64,000 nucleotides of DNA from Dendrophyllia cribrosa (lineage: Eukaryota; Cnidaria; Anthozoa; Scleractinia; Dendrophylliidae), in the NCBI GenBank assembly GCA_024195265.1, contig JAJLRJ010000010.1, positions 16,378,759 through 16,442,758 of the forward strand. Reading direction: 5' to 3'. Below the pieces are notes generated by a model. The model did no database searches, had not been told where the DNA came from, and saw only the letters and a list, made by a program, of their open reading frames with translations. The position numbers were made by a program, and so were the translations under genes. How positions within the stretch are numbered: the stretch's first letter is position 1; each line of letters opens with the position of its first letter. Positions 9,514 through 21,293 of the stretch are shown here, piece after piece.

Positions 9514-10351
9514 TTTACTTTGCCTTGATCTGTCGAAAATAGAATGGTATATACCAATATAAGCTTAAAATGAGACGATCAAATCAGACGTTTAATTTCG
9601 ACAAAAGAATGAAGCCTGTGATTGTTTGTCAAGGACGTTCAAATTATAAAACAGAGTAAATTTTAAAACATGAAATAACTTGGTCCGTAAGCTGTAAAGG
9701 CACTACCGTGGGTGCCAGAGGTTTATTTTTATTTTTATAGTGAAAACTGGCGAGCGGCGCGCCGCGAGTTTCAATAAACGTATTCCTTGCTTGAGAATGC
9801 AATTTGTCATTCCACTCTCAAAATCTCCTTACGAAGATTACCCACGTACCTTTTCAAGAGCGGCATAAAGTTCGTTTAATCCTCCTGGAATTGTTTGTGA
9901 AAAGTTGTTTAAAATACAGATAGAGCAAACCATGGATTTTGGAATAAAACGAAAGCGCTATAAAGCTTTCCAATGTGATAGCCATTTCTTCAAATTGGGG
10001 AAGACTAAAATTTAGAACATGGACGGAATGCGCCTTTGTGTGAAGAGACGAGTGTGCGGTGGCGGTGCGGTGGAGTGGGGGGGGGGAGGGGGGGTGACGG
10101 GGTAGGGGGAGGGGGTGGAGTAGAAAAGCAAAGGCCAAAATAAGAAAAAATATGCAATATAAGGTCAGTTTCTATTTTCAAACAAAGCAAAAGCAATTGT
10201 TCGATGACTTTATGACATAGGGAATGTATAAAGTTCATACTCTATACAAGTGCATCCTGTTTTATGTTATGTTATGAGCTCGATTATTTTTAATTCACTC
10301 GTATATACTAATAATGACACGGAATTGGCATTGTTTACGTTTCAGCTCATT
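9514..10351. other. Internal spacer of the transposon, no gene seen
   Basis: This is AT-rich sequence between the left TIR and the 3' end of the transposase gene, with a G-rich run (GGGGGGGGGAGGGGGGG) near 10078-10094. I see no coding feature. Confidence 0.5.
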
Positions 10352-13300
10352 TTAAATGTAACATTTACTTCGTGTTTGCCTACACTGGCAGATTTCAATC
10401 CTCTCCAGAAGCTTGTCAACATAATGGACCTTTTTCCTACCAGTAACTCCACATATGCCAAGATGAATGCAAATAGCTTTAAGTTTTTCAAGCTTTAGAC
10501 AAGTGAGGTTTTGCTTGGTCATGCCACACAAAACTAGGTTCTCGTACGTAAGTGGATGAGAAGACAAAGCTCCCATCATGACACCGCAAGCCTGCTTTCT
10601 AACTTCTTCGACTCTTATAGCTTCGTTGTCAGATGTAGAAACATTGCGCCTTTTTGCTGCCAGGCGTGAGAAAAACGAAGCTATTTGTTTAGAGGCGAGG
10701 AACTCCTCTACCGTGAACAGACGTTTGCCGGTTTTCTCTTTTGCAGTTCTCATATCTTGAGCGACTTCCTCGGCCTTGTGCTTATTTCCAGTTCTCACAC
10801 CTTCCTCAAACTTCATTTGCAGATATTCTTTTTGTTTCTCACTAAACCTCGTGTTAGCCTTTTGTCTTTGAAGCGCCCACCCTTTGTCAGCAGTCTTCTC
10901 GTCCACCTTCTTTAAACGACAAGCACCAGTTGCTGATTTCGATGGGACCGCTCCATATTGGATGTCAAGTCTTCGTGCGTACCCTTGTTTCGCTCTGTCG
11001 AGTAGGGTTATCTTTTTCGGCCGCTGCTCATGACGTCCATACAATATGTGATTTTGGAAAGCACCATACTTCTGGAACGTGCAGCAGCATCCTTCTTCAG
11101 GGCACATAAAAAGTTGAGATTCTTCTTTTGTATTGTCAGCACCTTTAACGCCGTTTGAGCTATCCTTTGTGACCGAGTGAACTGGGAAAAAGTCTCCTTT
11201 ACTGGTAATTGTTTCCATCCATTTAAATTCCATCGGACTCGGAACTATAAAAAGAAATCATTTTTTTAAACACAAATTAACTTTTAGATGTCAAAAAGGG
11301 TTAGCAGCTTTCAAACATGCAATCAGGGAGAACGAAGTATCTCATAAACAGGGAGATATGATTATTACTCAGTTTGACCAGCCTCTTTTTTTATTTTTGA
11401 TATATTTGCAGAATACTCGCATTTTATTTCAGGAAACGATCCTCCTTCCCATGCAGCCATTGCGGGAAGTATATGCCTCCAAGGTAGGTCAAATAAGGCT
11501 AGGTCGATCCTACATATAATAACTAACTTTTGTTCTCGTAAATAAACGTACCTTCAAGAGAAGGCCACGGAAGGAACTTTCCTTCTCCAACGTCATACGC
11601 CCTATGCGCAGTTACTCCATCGTCAGAAAATGAGAAGTTGTTAAGATGACTAATGCCGGTCAATGTGGAAGCATTTCGTTGGTTTGAGGTAGTATTCACG
11701 ACAGCTATGCGGACACCTTTGATTCCACCTGTTGATAGAATTGCGTTTTCAAACTCTTTATGTGTTGTAACTGAGTTTCCTTGATTAATAAAGGCTTTTA
11801 CGTGACACTTAACTTGTGCTGATTTGCGATCAGCTGGGCCTTTGCCACCCTGAGGATCACTAAAATCCATTCGTCTTATGGTGATACCGCTGCGTTCACT
11901 TATGAGCTTGCAGGCGAGGATGGTTGTAGCGCTGTGATAACAGCCGGCGTTATCCATGCGGTAGAATGCTTCTTTGACTTCAGGGTGCTGTGTCTTCAAA
12001 CTGGAAAGTACATGGGCCATAATTGGTACAACCGTTTGGCTGTCTTGGAGGCCACTTTCTAAGATGTGAATAAAAGATTGGCTTTCCAGTTGACTGCATG
12101 CATTTTTTCTAAGGACAACCGATACATGCCACGACAAACCTCGTTTTCCGAAGAAGTCATTTTGAGCTTCACGAAATTTGATTGGCATAAATTTCATGGC
12201 AAAGTCCTGCGTGATCAATACTTTGCTCTGGCATAATTGGTCTATGACGTCAAGGCGTGCTTGATCCTGATGCACCACTCGTAACTGATGGGCTTTCCAC
12301 GTTTTGATGGCGTCTACAGCTTTCGAAACTACAAAGATTATCTCGTCGAGTTCATCTTCAGAAACATTTTTTGTCGTCGTACAAATCCTGTCTATGTCAT
12401 CAAGCACCTTGAAAAGTGGAGAAAAAAAACATTATATGAATATACATAGCTCCGTATGATTTGCATCCAGAATTAGCATCATGAATAACTTAAAAGAAAG
12501 AGAATTTTCGTTATAATCGACGTTTTCTTCCGAATAACCGTAATCTCCCACGGCTGTACCTTTGCCAGACCTTCACATCTTTCACAGATTAGATCGTGTT
12601 TGTGACAGCAGTCATCTCTGAAGCAGGTCTGATCTTGGTCACTCAATGCGTGTTTGCGGCAGTGACTTGCACAATCTGATTCTATCACTACGTGGGTCTG
12701 TTTCAATAAAGCAAGCCAAGAAAACATCCAAAATTAGTCATTCGGAAGGTCAAAACATGTATACGTTACAACATCGCGCACAATAAAACTGTCCCTGAAC
12801 CCACCCCTGAAATTGCTGTGCGCAATACTGCAGAAATATTGTTCTGCCTTAACAGTATTGCACCTGTATTGAATTAGGTGTAAAATCGGTAAGCAATGTC
12901 TCACGGTGTGTCTAGTCACCTGAGGTAGAAGTATTTATACCATTGTCAAGTAACCTGATGTCAGTGTAGTTTGGGCATATTAATTTCATACAACATGACA
13001 AGAAAGCGCAAAAGCGGGAAAATATCTTCGTGCAAAGTGTTCGTAGCAAAGTCGTCACGTACGTTTAGACAGGTGCATTACTTGTTAGCTTTAGAACTTT
13101 CTTTTTTGCTTGTTAGGACTAATAAATATCCCTTGCAAATGTATACCTTAAACTCGCTTTTCACGTACTGTTTTCCAATCTTGAGAGACGTCTTCAAGTT
13201 TTCTGCTTCAGCAGGTGTCACGGCTAAAAATGTCAGTAGGCGATCAACTACTGCTTGTAGGTCGTCAAACGCTTTGCTACCTTCTGATACGTAATAATCA

Positions 13301-15499
13301 AGACCCTGGAGACACTTGCGAATCGAGGCAAGGCAAGCTTCTGACAATACTTTCATAAGCGTACTTTTCTTTAATGGATCTTGAAACTCCGTCTCCTGGC
13401 AGTATTGCAGTACTGCTGCACCAGATGTGTTGGGGCCATTAGTCGAATGACGTTTGGAATATCTAATACTTCACCAGAAGACAGTTTAATGCTTCTCATT
13501 CCAAAGGGTAAATCTTGAATTACATGTGAACTTGTCACAAAATCCAAGAAATGATCTAGTTTTTCCGGTGCGACGCGATCCCGGCATACATACGTTTCTT
13601 TATCTTCCCTTGTCCCTCTTCCGTACTCACGTTGATGTAATCGTGCCATGCTGAACTCGTACTCTGTCAAGTTAGGCAGCAGTAACTTAAGATCCTCATA
13701 TTTCAACTTGTCTGCCACGATACTGAGCAACTGTCGCCTTGTTTGACGATCATCAGATTGCTTGTAGCTTTCGATCAGTATTTGAAGAAATTCATTGGGA
13801 ATAGATTCAGCTGCTGAATGAAGACTTTTTGCCTTCTTTTGCAATTCGAGAAACAACATTTCAGGGTCATCAGGACACAGGATATTGGTAACTGTTTCCA
13901 GGACCTCGCAAACCTTTTCAACATAAAAGTTCTTCGTTTTTTCACAAGCAGTCTCCCATGGAACTTTCATAACTCTGGTAATAGTATCTTTCCCAGAAAG
14001 TTTAAGAATGTCATTAAGAAGTGACAACCTTTTGTCTTCGTTTTCTTCATCGTCGGTGCTATTTTTGTCGCAGCTTCCTGGAACATATAACGAGGATTCC
14101 CTTCCCGCTGGCCTGCATGGATCCGGAGTTTCACACACAAGACCCTGAAATTTGTCGTAACATGCCAGTTTTGCCTGTCGGGGACACTTGCTTTCTTCTC
14201 CTTGCTGATAAAAAATGAAATAAAATTAAAAAAAGGAAAAACAAACTCAGATATAACATGGACTAGGTGTACCATCATTTTATGAAGAAAGGGGGTGGTA
14301 TCTTAAAGGGTACTCGGCAGGGTACTTAGGTTTTCGATCACCGACCCAGGCCTTACTGATATACCATAAGAAGAAGCTACATGTAATCGTTTCAAAACTC
14401 ATATCGTTATCTATTTGATTTCTTTTTTAATATAAAGAGTCAGAACTCTGTTTTATTGATATAAAATCGGTACTTACTGCTTAATTTTTATCTTCATTTT
14501 CCTTTTCTTTAAAGATAACTCTGCATCCTCGACAGATCGCTAGAATCAAAATATATATGGGCAGAAAATAATTAAATAATATGCGCGTCAATGTTAGCGT
14601 GACTTATAATATTACTCTACGTCCTTATTGCAAAGCAGTGATCAACAATAATCCAGTACCAGTTAGCCCAGTCGAAATTTTCCGCAACACTTATTTAAAA
14701 CAACTGAACTTTTCCTTCAGCAACAGAAAAATGGATTCTCTCGCTTAACCCTAAGAATCACTAAAATTCTATTATACAAAAAATTGAAAAATAAAAATAA
14801 AATAGCTTTTGGATTTTATATTATTTTATTCAAATCATTTTATTATTTTATTCACAGTGGCATACCTGTGAATTAGCTGGTGAAGTTTTTTAACTAATCC
14901 ATATAGCTTAAAGTATGCGCCATTTTAAATAAAGTATTGTATTGTTTAGGTTCCCCTTTCCCTGTCTTGCATGCGAAAAGGCCAAGTTACACACCTGCTC
15001 CAACAGGAACCAGCTTTGAAGACATGAAATGGATTTGACGAGAATGGCCTTTGTCGATTGTTCGGTCACCGATGGGAGGCTTTCCCTTGTGATTCGTTAA
15101 TTCCGAGGGAACTTGACAGTACTTGCTTCTTCCCCTCCAGCCGATGCCCAACAAATGCCGGTGACGCGCGCACACATTGAATGTGCTCAAAGCTTCCAGT
15201 GCAAAGTCAAAAATTCCTGTAAGTCAAATGATTTTCATTGTTTAAATTACTTGCACAGTTGACTTATAATTTTAACCTGAAAATGGCAAAAGCAACTAAC
15301 CTGCCCTAGCCAGAATTAGTTCGGCTTCTGTTGTTACTTCAGAGCGGCTTAGTTGAATAAACTTCTTGTGTCCCTGAATGTCCTTTTTGCACATATCTAG
15401 CGGAATTATTTCCTCTACAAAATTTGCTTTACTTGGAGGAATGCTTGAAGCACAGCAATCCGACTGAAAAATTTGGTTAAAACTACAGTTTAAAGCCAT
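10352..15499 (-). pseudogene. Large transposase-like gene, six exons, one 8-bp frameshift
   Basis: Exons on the minus strand are 15301-15499, 14995-15216, 13147-14200, 12560-12697, 11552-12407 and 10352-11244, all with GT/AG borders and compatible phases. After discounting one 8-bp imperfect duplication (13401-13416) they total 1,118 codons. Domains in order: an N-terminal Cys/His region (VCARHRHLLGIGW); a helical middle (LKYEDLKLLLPNLTEYEFS); a Cys/His cluster (HCRKHALSDQDQTCF...CCHKHDLICERC); an RNase H-like core with acidic residues in LITQDFAMKF, YRMDNAGCYHS and FSDPQGGKGPADRKSA; a C2H2-like finger (CPEEGCCCTFQKYGAFQNH); and a C-terminal SAP-like motif (LKAICIHLGICGVTGRKK). I recall abundant relatives in cnidarian and mollusc genomes labelled uncharacterised. 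Transposase function is inferred from the acidic motifs and the TIRs. The frameshift probably kills this copy. Confidence 0.8.
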
Positions 15500-16241
15500 A
15501 TTTTTTTCGATCAATGGCTTACTGGCGGTAAAGCTCTATCAACTTGTTGGTTTCAAATGTTTTCCGTTAATTCCTCATTGCCCTCGATACCAAATAATGG
15601 TCAGCGGATAAAGCATATACATGCAATCAACAAGCGACGGCGCTTTTACTGATGAAAAGAATGCTAAATAATCTCATGGTCATCCTTTGAGGAAAAATCT
15701 CACAAAACGGTCATACGAAACCCGCAAATGACGCAAATTGACTAAGCAACGAATGTAAGTGCCTGCTGGCTAGCGCTTGTGACGTAAGATATATAAACAT
15801 TGGAAGCTTCACTTTCATCCAAGAGTTCTCCAGTGAGAGCAAAATGTTTCACTTCTAAATGAAATATTCCGAGTTTAGATTTCAACATTGAAAAGGATGT
15901 TGGACGTGGAAGTCGTTGTACTATCATATAGGCAAAGTTCATGCAGTGCTGTACAGTAATCTACAGTTGCGGAAACAATGCGGAAATACTTTACTTCTCA
16001 CTGGCTATTTTCTCGACTTGCGAATTTGCAAAGGTATCGACCCGATTTTCTCGAAGAAGAGGATGCTCGCTAATCCAGATAAGGTAAGCTTGTTTTATTT
16101 ATTGAACCGCGCAAAAATGTTTACTTTCAGAATACATGTATATTTGATCAGCGTTCCAACATTTTGTAAAATTCAAGTTATGCTAGTTTATCTTAAATTG
16201 TGACTGGTTATAAAACTGGTAACAAAATCAGTTTGGAAAGC
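15500..16241. other. Transposon 5' region, no gene seen
   Basis: Sequence between the transposase start and the right TIR. It should hold the promoter and any 5' non-coding exon. No clear motif was recognised. Confidence 0.4.
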
Positions 16242-17458
16242 AGATTCGTTCCTTCTTCCGGGCAAGCTGCTTATGAAGATATGTTTCACCACGAGCACGC
16301 AACAATCTATCAGATTGAAACAGTGTTAGTGTTATCACGTTGGAATGTTAATTTATGCTGTTTGCGAGAAAAACTGTGTTGTTTATTTCGATGCCGTTTC
16401 ATTAAGCTTATTAAATCTTGAGTTAAACTCGACAATCTAACAAGAACCGGGGAAAAAAAAAGCAGTTAGACTATTTAAAAGACATATCTAAAATAAAATA
16501 TTCTTTGGTTTTCCGCGTTTCAAATAGAAAATGTTAGATTTAAATTTCTTGTGGTCACAACTGAAAATATTGAGCAAAAGTCCGTGCGTCGGCGTCACGC
16601 CATGGTCACGCAGTTTCTTGTCCATTTCTACCGGTTCACCTTCACCGTTTTCAGTCCGTGATAATGGTTAGTCGTATTTTGTCTTATAAGAATAGAATCG
16701 CGTATAATTCGTCGGGGAAGGAATGGGAAAAGGATACCGTCTGCTCTTTAAAAACCATTTTCAGCAAAATTCAAAGATCAAAGGTGTTTCTAGTCATATA
16801 AATGTACTTTCCTAACCTTAATGGTATTTTTATACAGTAATAATTTATTTTTCGAGTTTTAAAACTGATTTCATGTAACCCATTTGTCGGTCAGCAAATA
16901 TGGCCATTTTAGTAAATTGTCAATTTTTGACAATCTCGAACAAAATCTAAAAGTCATTTGCCCGCAGAAATTTTTCAATATTATGAAAATACAATCCTCT
17001 TACTTTATTTAGGAATATAAAACGTTAAAAATTTTGACCACTTTGGCCGAAAACATCAACTGAAATTGGGTAATTTTGGTAATTTTTCAGCACCACCAAA
17101 CCACCCTCTTTGTTCAAAACTATTTCTCAGCTGTTAAGCAAAATCTGAGAATAATGTTGTTATATTTTAAAAGAAGAAGGGTTGGCTAGCAAAGAAACGT
17201 TATTACATTTAAAGATTCTGTTGCTTTTGTTATGATCAGGGACCTGCAAAGTTGGTTAATTTTAGAAAATTCAATGGTCAAAAACGGCTCCCTGGGGGGT
17301 CAAAATTTAATTAGCTGTCACGTGATCACATGAGATTTAAAAGATAAAATAATATCGATTTGATTACTTGCTCATGACTACCTTTCACCACACCAAGTTT
17401 GAGGTGGGGTTGTTTCTGGCCATTTCCAAAAATCCTTGAACCATTCGTGGACTGGCTC
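16242..17458 (-). repeat. Right terminal inverted repeat
   Basis: Inverted partner of 8216-9513. It lacks the AT-rich stretch present in the left arm near 8989-9072. Confidence 0.85.
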
Positions 17459-17462
17459 TGAA
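17459..17462. repeat. Target site duplication TGAA, right
   Basis: Matches 8212-8215. Integrase coding sequence resumes immediately afterwards. Confidence 0.7.
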
Positions 17463-17610
17463 GGTCTATAACGTTGAGAGAGTTGTCACCAAGCCGAATG
17501 AGCCAGTGGTGTATTACCTTTACGATGGGCCCAAGAGAGGGTTTGTTCGTGAGAAGTTGATGATTGTGCCGCCGGGCACTCAGTTACCGCCAGCTGGGCT
17601 CTAGCGCGGG

Positions 17611-20600
17611 TTAGTGTATGTCTTTGTGTCCGTATGCCAGCGTGTGGACACCATCATCCTTGATCCAGCGCTTGGAGTCAAAGGGTGACAGTGTTGTCTT
17701 ATTGAGATGCTCGCCAAATATCTGATGGTCTTTGCTTCGAAGCCTGTCCATCCCGTGCTTGAAGGATTGCCTGCTGAAGAGCGCATCCTTGTAATTTTGG
17801 TGGATGATCTCTTTCTTTGTGACAACCTTGGCGGTTCCCTTTGCTTTCTTGATGTCCAGCTTAGCTTTGATTTCTTTGCCATCCTTGTCCTTCTTCTTTA
17901 CATACCTGCTATCATCTTTCAAGATACTGTACATTTTCGAGCGAAGGCAGATTACCTCTGAGATGGGCACACCCTCACACTCATCCGTCATCTTGCCGAT
18001 GACCTTCTTGTTTACTTGACTGTGCAAGGGATGGTCATTGGGATAGTCGCTCGTGTCATAGCGCCAGAGACTGCGACTCATGCCTTTGTAGATGTCCTCC
18101 GTCTTGATCTCGAGTAGGAGAGAGTCTGTGTCGGTGTAGAGTAGCTCACACCGTGCACCGTACTTGTACTTCAGGTGCTGGTAGTAGAACCTGTACATCA
18201 AGGTTTTGGAGAGATCGAGGATGCACATACCCGTGTATACTGGCCTGTTCATCAGGATGCTGTCTTTATGCATCTGGATGCCGGCCAGGCTGTCACTAAA
18301 GACCGTTGCTCTTGCAAAAAGCGGGCTGGATAGGAGCTTACGGAGCTTTACCTCCTCGTTGGCTCGTACGAGCTTGACAACGGTTCGGTTTCTGAGGTTC
18401 TCCATTGTCTTACCGAAGACGGAGTTATTCATCAGCTTGAAGAAGTCCTTCTCAAACTGTATCTTGGCCTGCTTCCTGAGCTCGGTGTTCAAGGTGATGT
18501 ATGGTTCCATCCAATCCTTCTGGTCGAAGGAGAGAACGTTATGCACCCTCTTCAGTTTCATACCGAGCTCGAGATAGAGCTGGAGATTGCGGTAGTGGAG
18601 GACATAGTTCGTTTTGTCCCTCAGGGTGAGGAGTAGCTTTTTAGTTCTGTCCTTCCCTAGATTCAGCTCTCTTGCAAGGGCTAGTTGGTAGGGCGACATC
18701 CACTCTTCTGGGACCTCTGTGCTCTCTGGGGCGAGAGGGTAAGAGTTGTGCTCGTCATGCAACTCCTCTGGGTACTCCAAGTCCACCTCGAGAATGCATC
18801 CTCTCTTTCTGTCTGGCTGCAAGCTCATAATTTGTTTTTCAGTGGGCATAATGCGCGCCCATGAGAAATTGCTAACTGGGAGAGGCTGGCTCATGGCCCA
18901 ACCATAGAGGTTGTTTGCGTCGAGGTAGTGAATGTAAGTGGTCTCTTCCTCTCGATTGTAGTCTTGCAGATATGGATTGTTTGCCTTGCAGTAGCGCTTC
19001 ATCTCTGTTGATATGCCGCCCCGCATTCCCTTCTCGATGAAGAGATACTTGTTGTAGTCGGTGAGGAGTTCGAGCTGGATTCCCGTGTGTTTGAGTTGCG
19101 CGTCCCAACTCAGACCAGGACTTGTGTAGTAGTGCACAGGGTCAAGATCGTAGTGCTTGAGACATGTCTTTCGGAAGTTCTCAAAAACATCCGCGAGGAG
19201 AACTGTGTCTGTTGCCAGATAGAGATCGTGGTACTGCCCGAGATTCTCGCATTCGAATGCTTCCCAGACTTGCCTGGCATGCTCGTAGTCTTTATCGTCT
19301 ATACCAGACTTTGTGAGCTTGCTGAAGAAAGCCTCTTTAGGCGGGAGAGATGTCTCGTTGAATCTCTCGAAGGAGTCCATGTACTCATAGGGATAGACGC
19401 CCTTGCGGAGTAATAGGCCTCTTTTGGCTTGGTTAGTTATAAGCCGCTTTGTGATATCGAAGTCCTCTGGCTTGTTGGAGCCTACAAGGTTGTCTAGGCT
19501 AGAGCACATGAACTGCAAGCTGTCAATGAACCTGAGTCTGCCGAGAGAGAATGAGATGTATTTCTCCATATTGTTTGGGATGCATCTCAGATTGGGTGTG
19601 CCCTCGATCTCGGCGATGTGCTGCATCAGATGGTGAGCGTCGTAGCCTTTCAGATTATGAAAGACAACCGGAATGATTGTTTTCTTTGGGTCGATGCGGA
19701 AGTTGCTCCGGTGACACACATTGTGGGCTGCGCCGCGATACTTACCAGTTATGTGGCAGTGATCTCTGACAGCGTCTCTGAATTGTGCTGCTCTCGCTGT
19801 CAGCGTAGATGATAAACGGCGCCTTCATCTGCCTCTGGTAGTTTGTGAACTGCAGAGTGTTTTTGCTTTTCTCAGGCATATCGATTCTTGTTGGTCGAGA
19901 TGCGGCTCCAATGCATAGAGTGCGGTGTTTCTCGAGGACTCCTTCCGATGTGTAGCCCTGCAAGCACCTAGTGCAGAAGTGCAAACGGTGGCCAATGCAT
20001 TGTTGTTGGCTATAAAGAAGCCTGCTTAGGCTCTTTATGTAGCAGTAGTGAAACTTCGTATTGCCAGTGTGGTTATCAGTCTTTGTGATGAGCATGAGGT
20101 TGACACTTGGTATGTCAGGGGCATCCATCTCGCTCACATGGTATATCACTACCTTACCGCCATCCCAGCCTAGAACGTTGATTGCAATGTCGTTCTGCCT
20201 CTCGATCTTTGGAATCTCATGCAAGGGTGTTGGAAAGGAGATGTCTGTGAAGTTGAAGACGTCTTCTCGAGGATATTGGCTTGGCCTGTCAGAGTGTGCA
20301 ATGGCAGGGAAGAATGCTGCTTTCAAAGCCCACTTAATACAAGCATCATCTCTGTTTTTGACGTTTATGATTGCTTGCTTTACCTTGAGCTTTGGTGGTA
20401 GAGGGATATATGAACCGCCTCTTATTGGATTGTTTCTAGAGAAGTCGAGAAAGACAGTTCTGATACCGTCGAAGACCCATCCTGAACCTCTTTCTGTCCA
20501 GCCAGCGACTTTCTCTCTAAGTTGGTCTATTCTATCCCTGAGTTTTCTTTTTACTTCTTTGCGATTGAAAACGTTTTGGATGGTTGGGTTGCCATCTCCT

Positions 20601-20863
20601 CCTACGTAGCATTGTTCCCTCACTTCACCTTCGTCTGTCTGCTTCTTAATGTCTAGTAAGACTGTGTATTGAAACTTCAAAGGTCCAAGTTCGTAGGATT
20701 GCTCTTCTATGACGCCGAGCATATTGTCAAGGACTTCATTGTGAAACAGAAGAAGATCCTTTCTACCAAGATCAGGTGGAACATCCATTCGGTAACTGGC
20801 AAGCCATCCGTGGTAGCCAACATGTGCTCTGTTGAAGTTGGGTGCAACGTTTGCCATTGCCAT
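17611..20863 (-). pseudogene. Protein-primed family B DNA polymerase of Polinton type, frame break and internal loss
   Basis: The start at 20863 (MAMANVAPNF) is set by a TATATAC box 8-14 bases upstream. The upstream frame (20863-19742) holds an N-terminal domain, a zinc-like HFCTRCLQGYTSEGVLEKH motif and exonuclease motif I (FIIYADSES). The downstream frame (about 19795-17611) has DHCHITGKYRG, the ExoII-like motif VFHNLKGYDAHHLM, ExoIII-like YLATDTVLLADVF, polymerase motif A (LDANNLYGWAMSQ), motif B (NNSVFGKTMENL) and motif C (LLYTDTDSLLLEI). The frames switch near 19745-19795. From memory of the family, roughly 80-120 residues normally lie between ExoI and DHCHITG; here there are only about ten, so a deletion plus frameshift is likely. 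It would replicate the element by protein priming. Confidence 0.9.
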
Positions 20864-20869
20864 GTGGGA

Positions 20870-20880
20870 GTTATATACAC
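20870..20880 (-). promoter_or_regulatory. TATATAC-type box before polymerase gene
   Basis: On the minus strand GTGTATATAAC lies just before ATG 20863. It matches the boxes of the plus-strand genes in this element. Confidence 0.5.
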
Positions 20881-20904
20881 AGGGTTTACGTTTCTTCAAT
20901 TGGT

Positions 20905-20948
20905 TATACCAGGCCAGTGTGTGTTGTGCTAACCGGGTTGGGGCCCGT
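20905..20948 (-). repeat. Leader repeat copy 1 (upstream of polymerase)
   Basis: ACCAGGCCAGTGTGTGTTGT followed by GCTAACCGGGTTGGGGCCCGT recurs at 21229-21272 with one mismatch. Each copy sits upstream of a minus-strand gene start, preceded on the plus strand by TCTTCAATTGG or TCTCCAATTGG. Confidence 0.8.
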
Positions 20949-20952
20949 TTTT

Positions 20953-21159
20953 TCAATTGGTAATCAGTGATGCAAGTTGCTGTGGAGTTAATGCTTCGGC
21001 AATTCTAAGTATATCTGGAGGGATAATGTTTTCTTTTGGATTAGGCTTCACCATTGCATTAGAAGCCTTTCCAATAAAATATTTTGTGGGGACTGGGCGC
21101 CGATCAAGAGCATGTTTTTTCTTACCATCAGCAACAAAGCCTCTTCTCCCTCGCCCCAT
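20953..21159 (-). CDS. Small basic Polinton protein, 68 aa, unknown function
   Basis: The ATG at 21159 opens a frame starting MGRGRRGFVADGKKKHALDR, strongly basic at the N-terminus, and ending LTPQQLASLITN. A TATATAC box on the minus strand (21171-21180) precedes the start by about 12 bases. The open frame extends further upstream, but that part crosses the box and the repeated leader and is probably not translated. The gene is transcribed in the same direction as the polymerase and lies nearest the terminus. Terminal protein or DNA-binding roles are possible because polymerases of this type use protein primers, but nothing here proves it. Confidence 0.5.
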   Translation of the reverse strand: MGRGRRGFVADGKKKHALDRRPVPTKYFIGKASNAMVKPNPKENIIPPDILRIAEALTPQQLASLITN

Positions 21160-21170
21160 TGTCACAATTT

Positions 21171-21180
21171 GCGTATATAC
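21171..21180 (-). promoter_or_regulatory. TATATAC box before 68-aa gene
   Basis: GTATATACGC on the minus strand, 12 bases before ATG 21159. Confidence 0.5.
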
Positions 21181-21228
21181 CAAGGGTAGGGATTTCTTCA
21201 ATTGGGGGTGTGATTTCTCCAATTGGCA

Positions 21229-21272
21229 ATACCAGGCCAGTGTGTGTTGTGCTAACCGTGTTGGGGCCCGTA
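21229..21272 (-). repeat. Leader repeat copy 2
   Basis: Partner of 20905-20948, about 320 bases away in direct orientation. The duplication suggests that the two minus-strand genes share promoter or leader sequence. Confidence 0.8.
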
Positions 21273-21293
21273 GATAACCGGTTGCTAACAATT

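Larger units (their letters stand above)
8216..17458. mobile_element. 9,243-bp DNA transposon with about 1.2-1.3-kb TIRs, unassigned superfamily
   Basis: The termini GAGCCAGTCCACGAATG and CATTCGTGGACTGGCTC are inverted copies, and homology continues inward to 9513 on the left and 16242 on the right. The left arm is about 81 bases longer because of an extra AT-rich stretch near 8989-9072. The element lies inside the Polinton integrase and is bounded by TGAA. It contains one multi-exon minus-strand gene (10352-15499) for a large transposase-like protein. The TIR arms differ by scattered substitutions, so the insertion is not recent. The superfamily is unresolved; Academ, IS3EU and KDZ-like groups should be compared. 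Confidence 0.88.
7368..17604 (+). pseudogene. Polinton integrase (retroviral rve type) split by a 9.2-kb transposon
   Basis: The coding parts are 7368-8215 and 17463-17604. Removing the insert and one copy of TGAA leaves exactly 330 codons with no stop. The N-terminal segment begins MEAKLSKIYYSPKGYWKGL; the catalytic core has the first Asp in HQADLLFLPHD, the second in LLQVDPGKEFMG and the Glu in IAERFNRTL, the D,D(35)E arrangement of retroviral-type integrases that insert Polinton ends and make 6-bp duplications. The C-terminal SH3-like or basic tail is what the insertion separates (LYDGPKRGFVREKL lies on the right side). The gene converges on the polymerase gene. Without the insert it would look intact, so the insertion may have been its first inactivating event. 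Confidence 0.9.
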
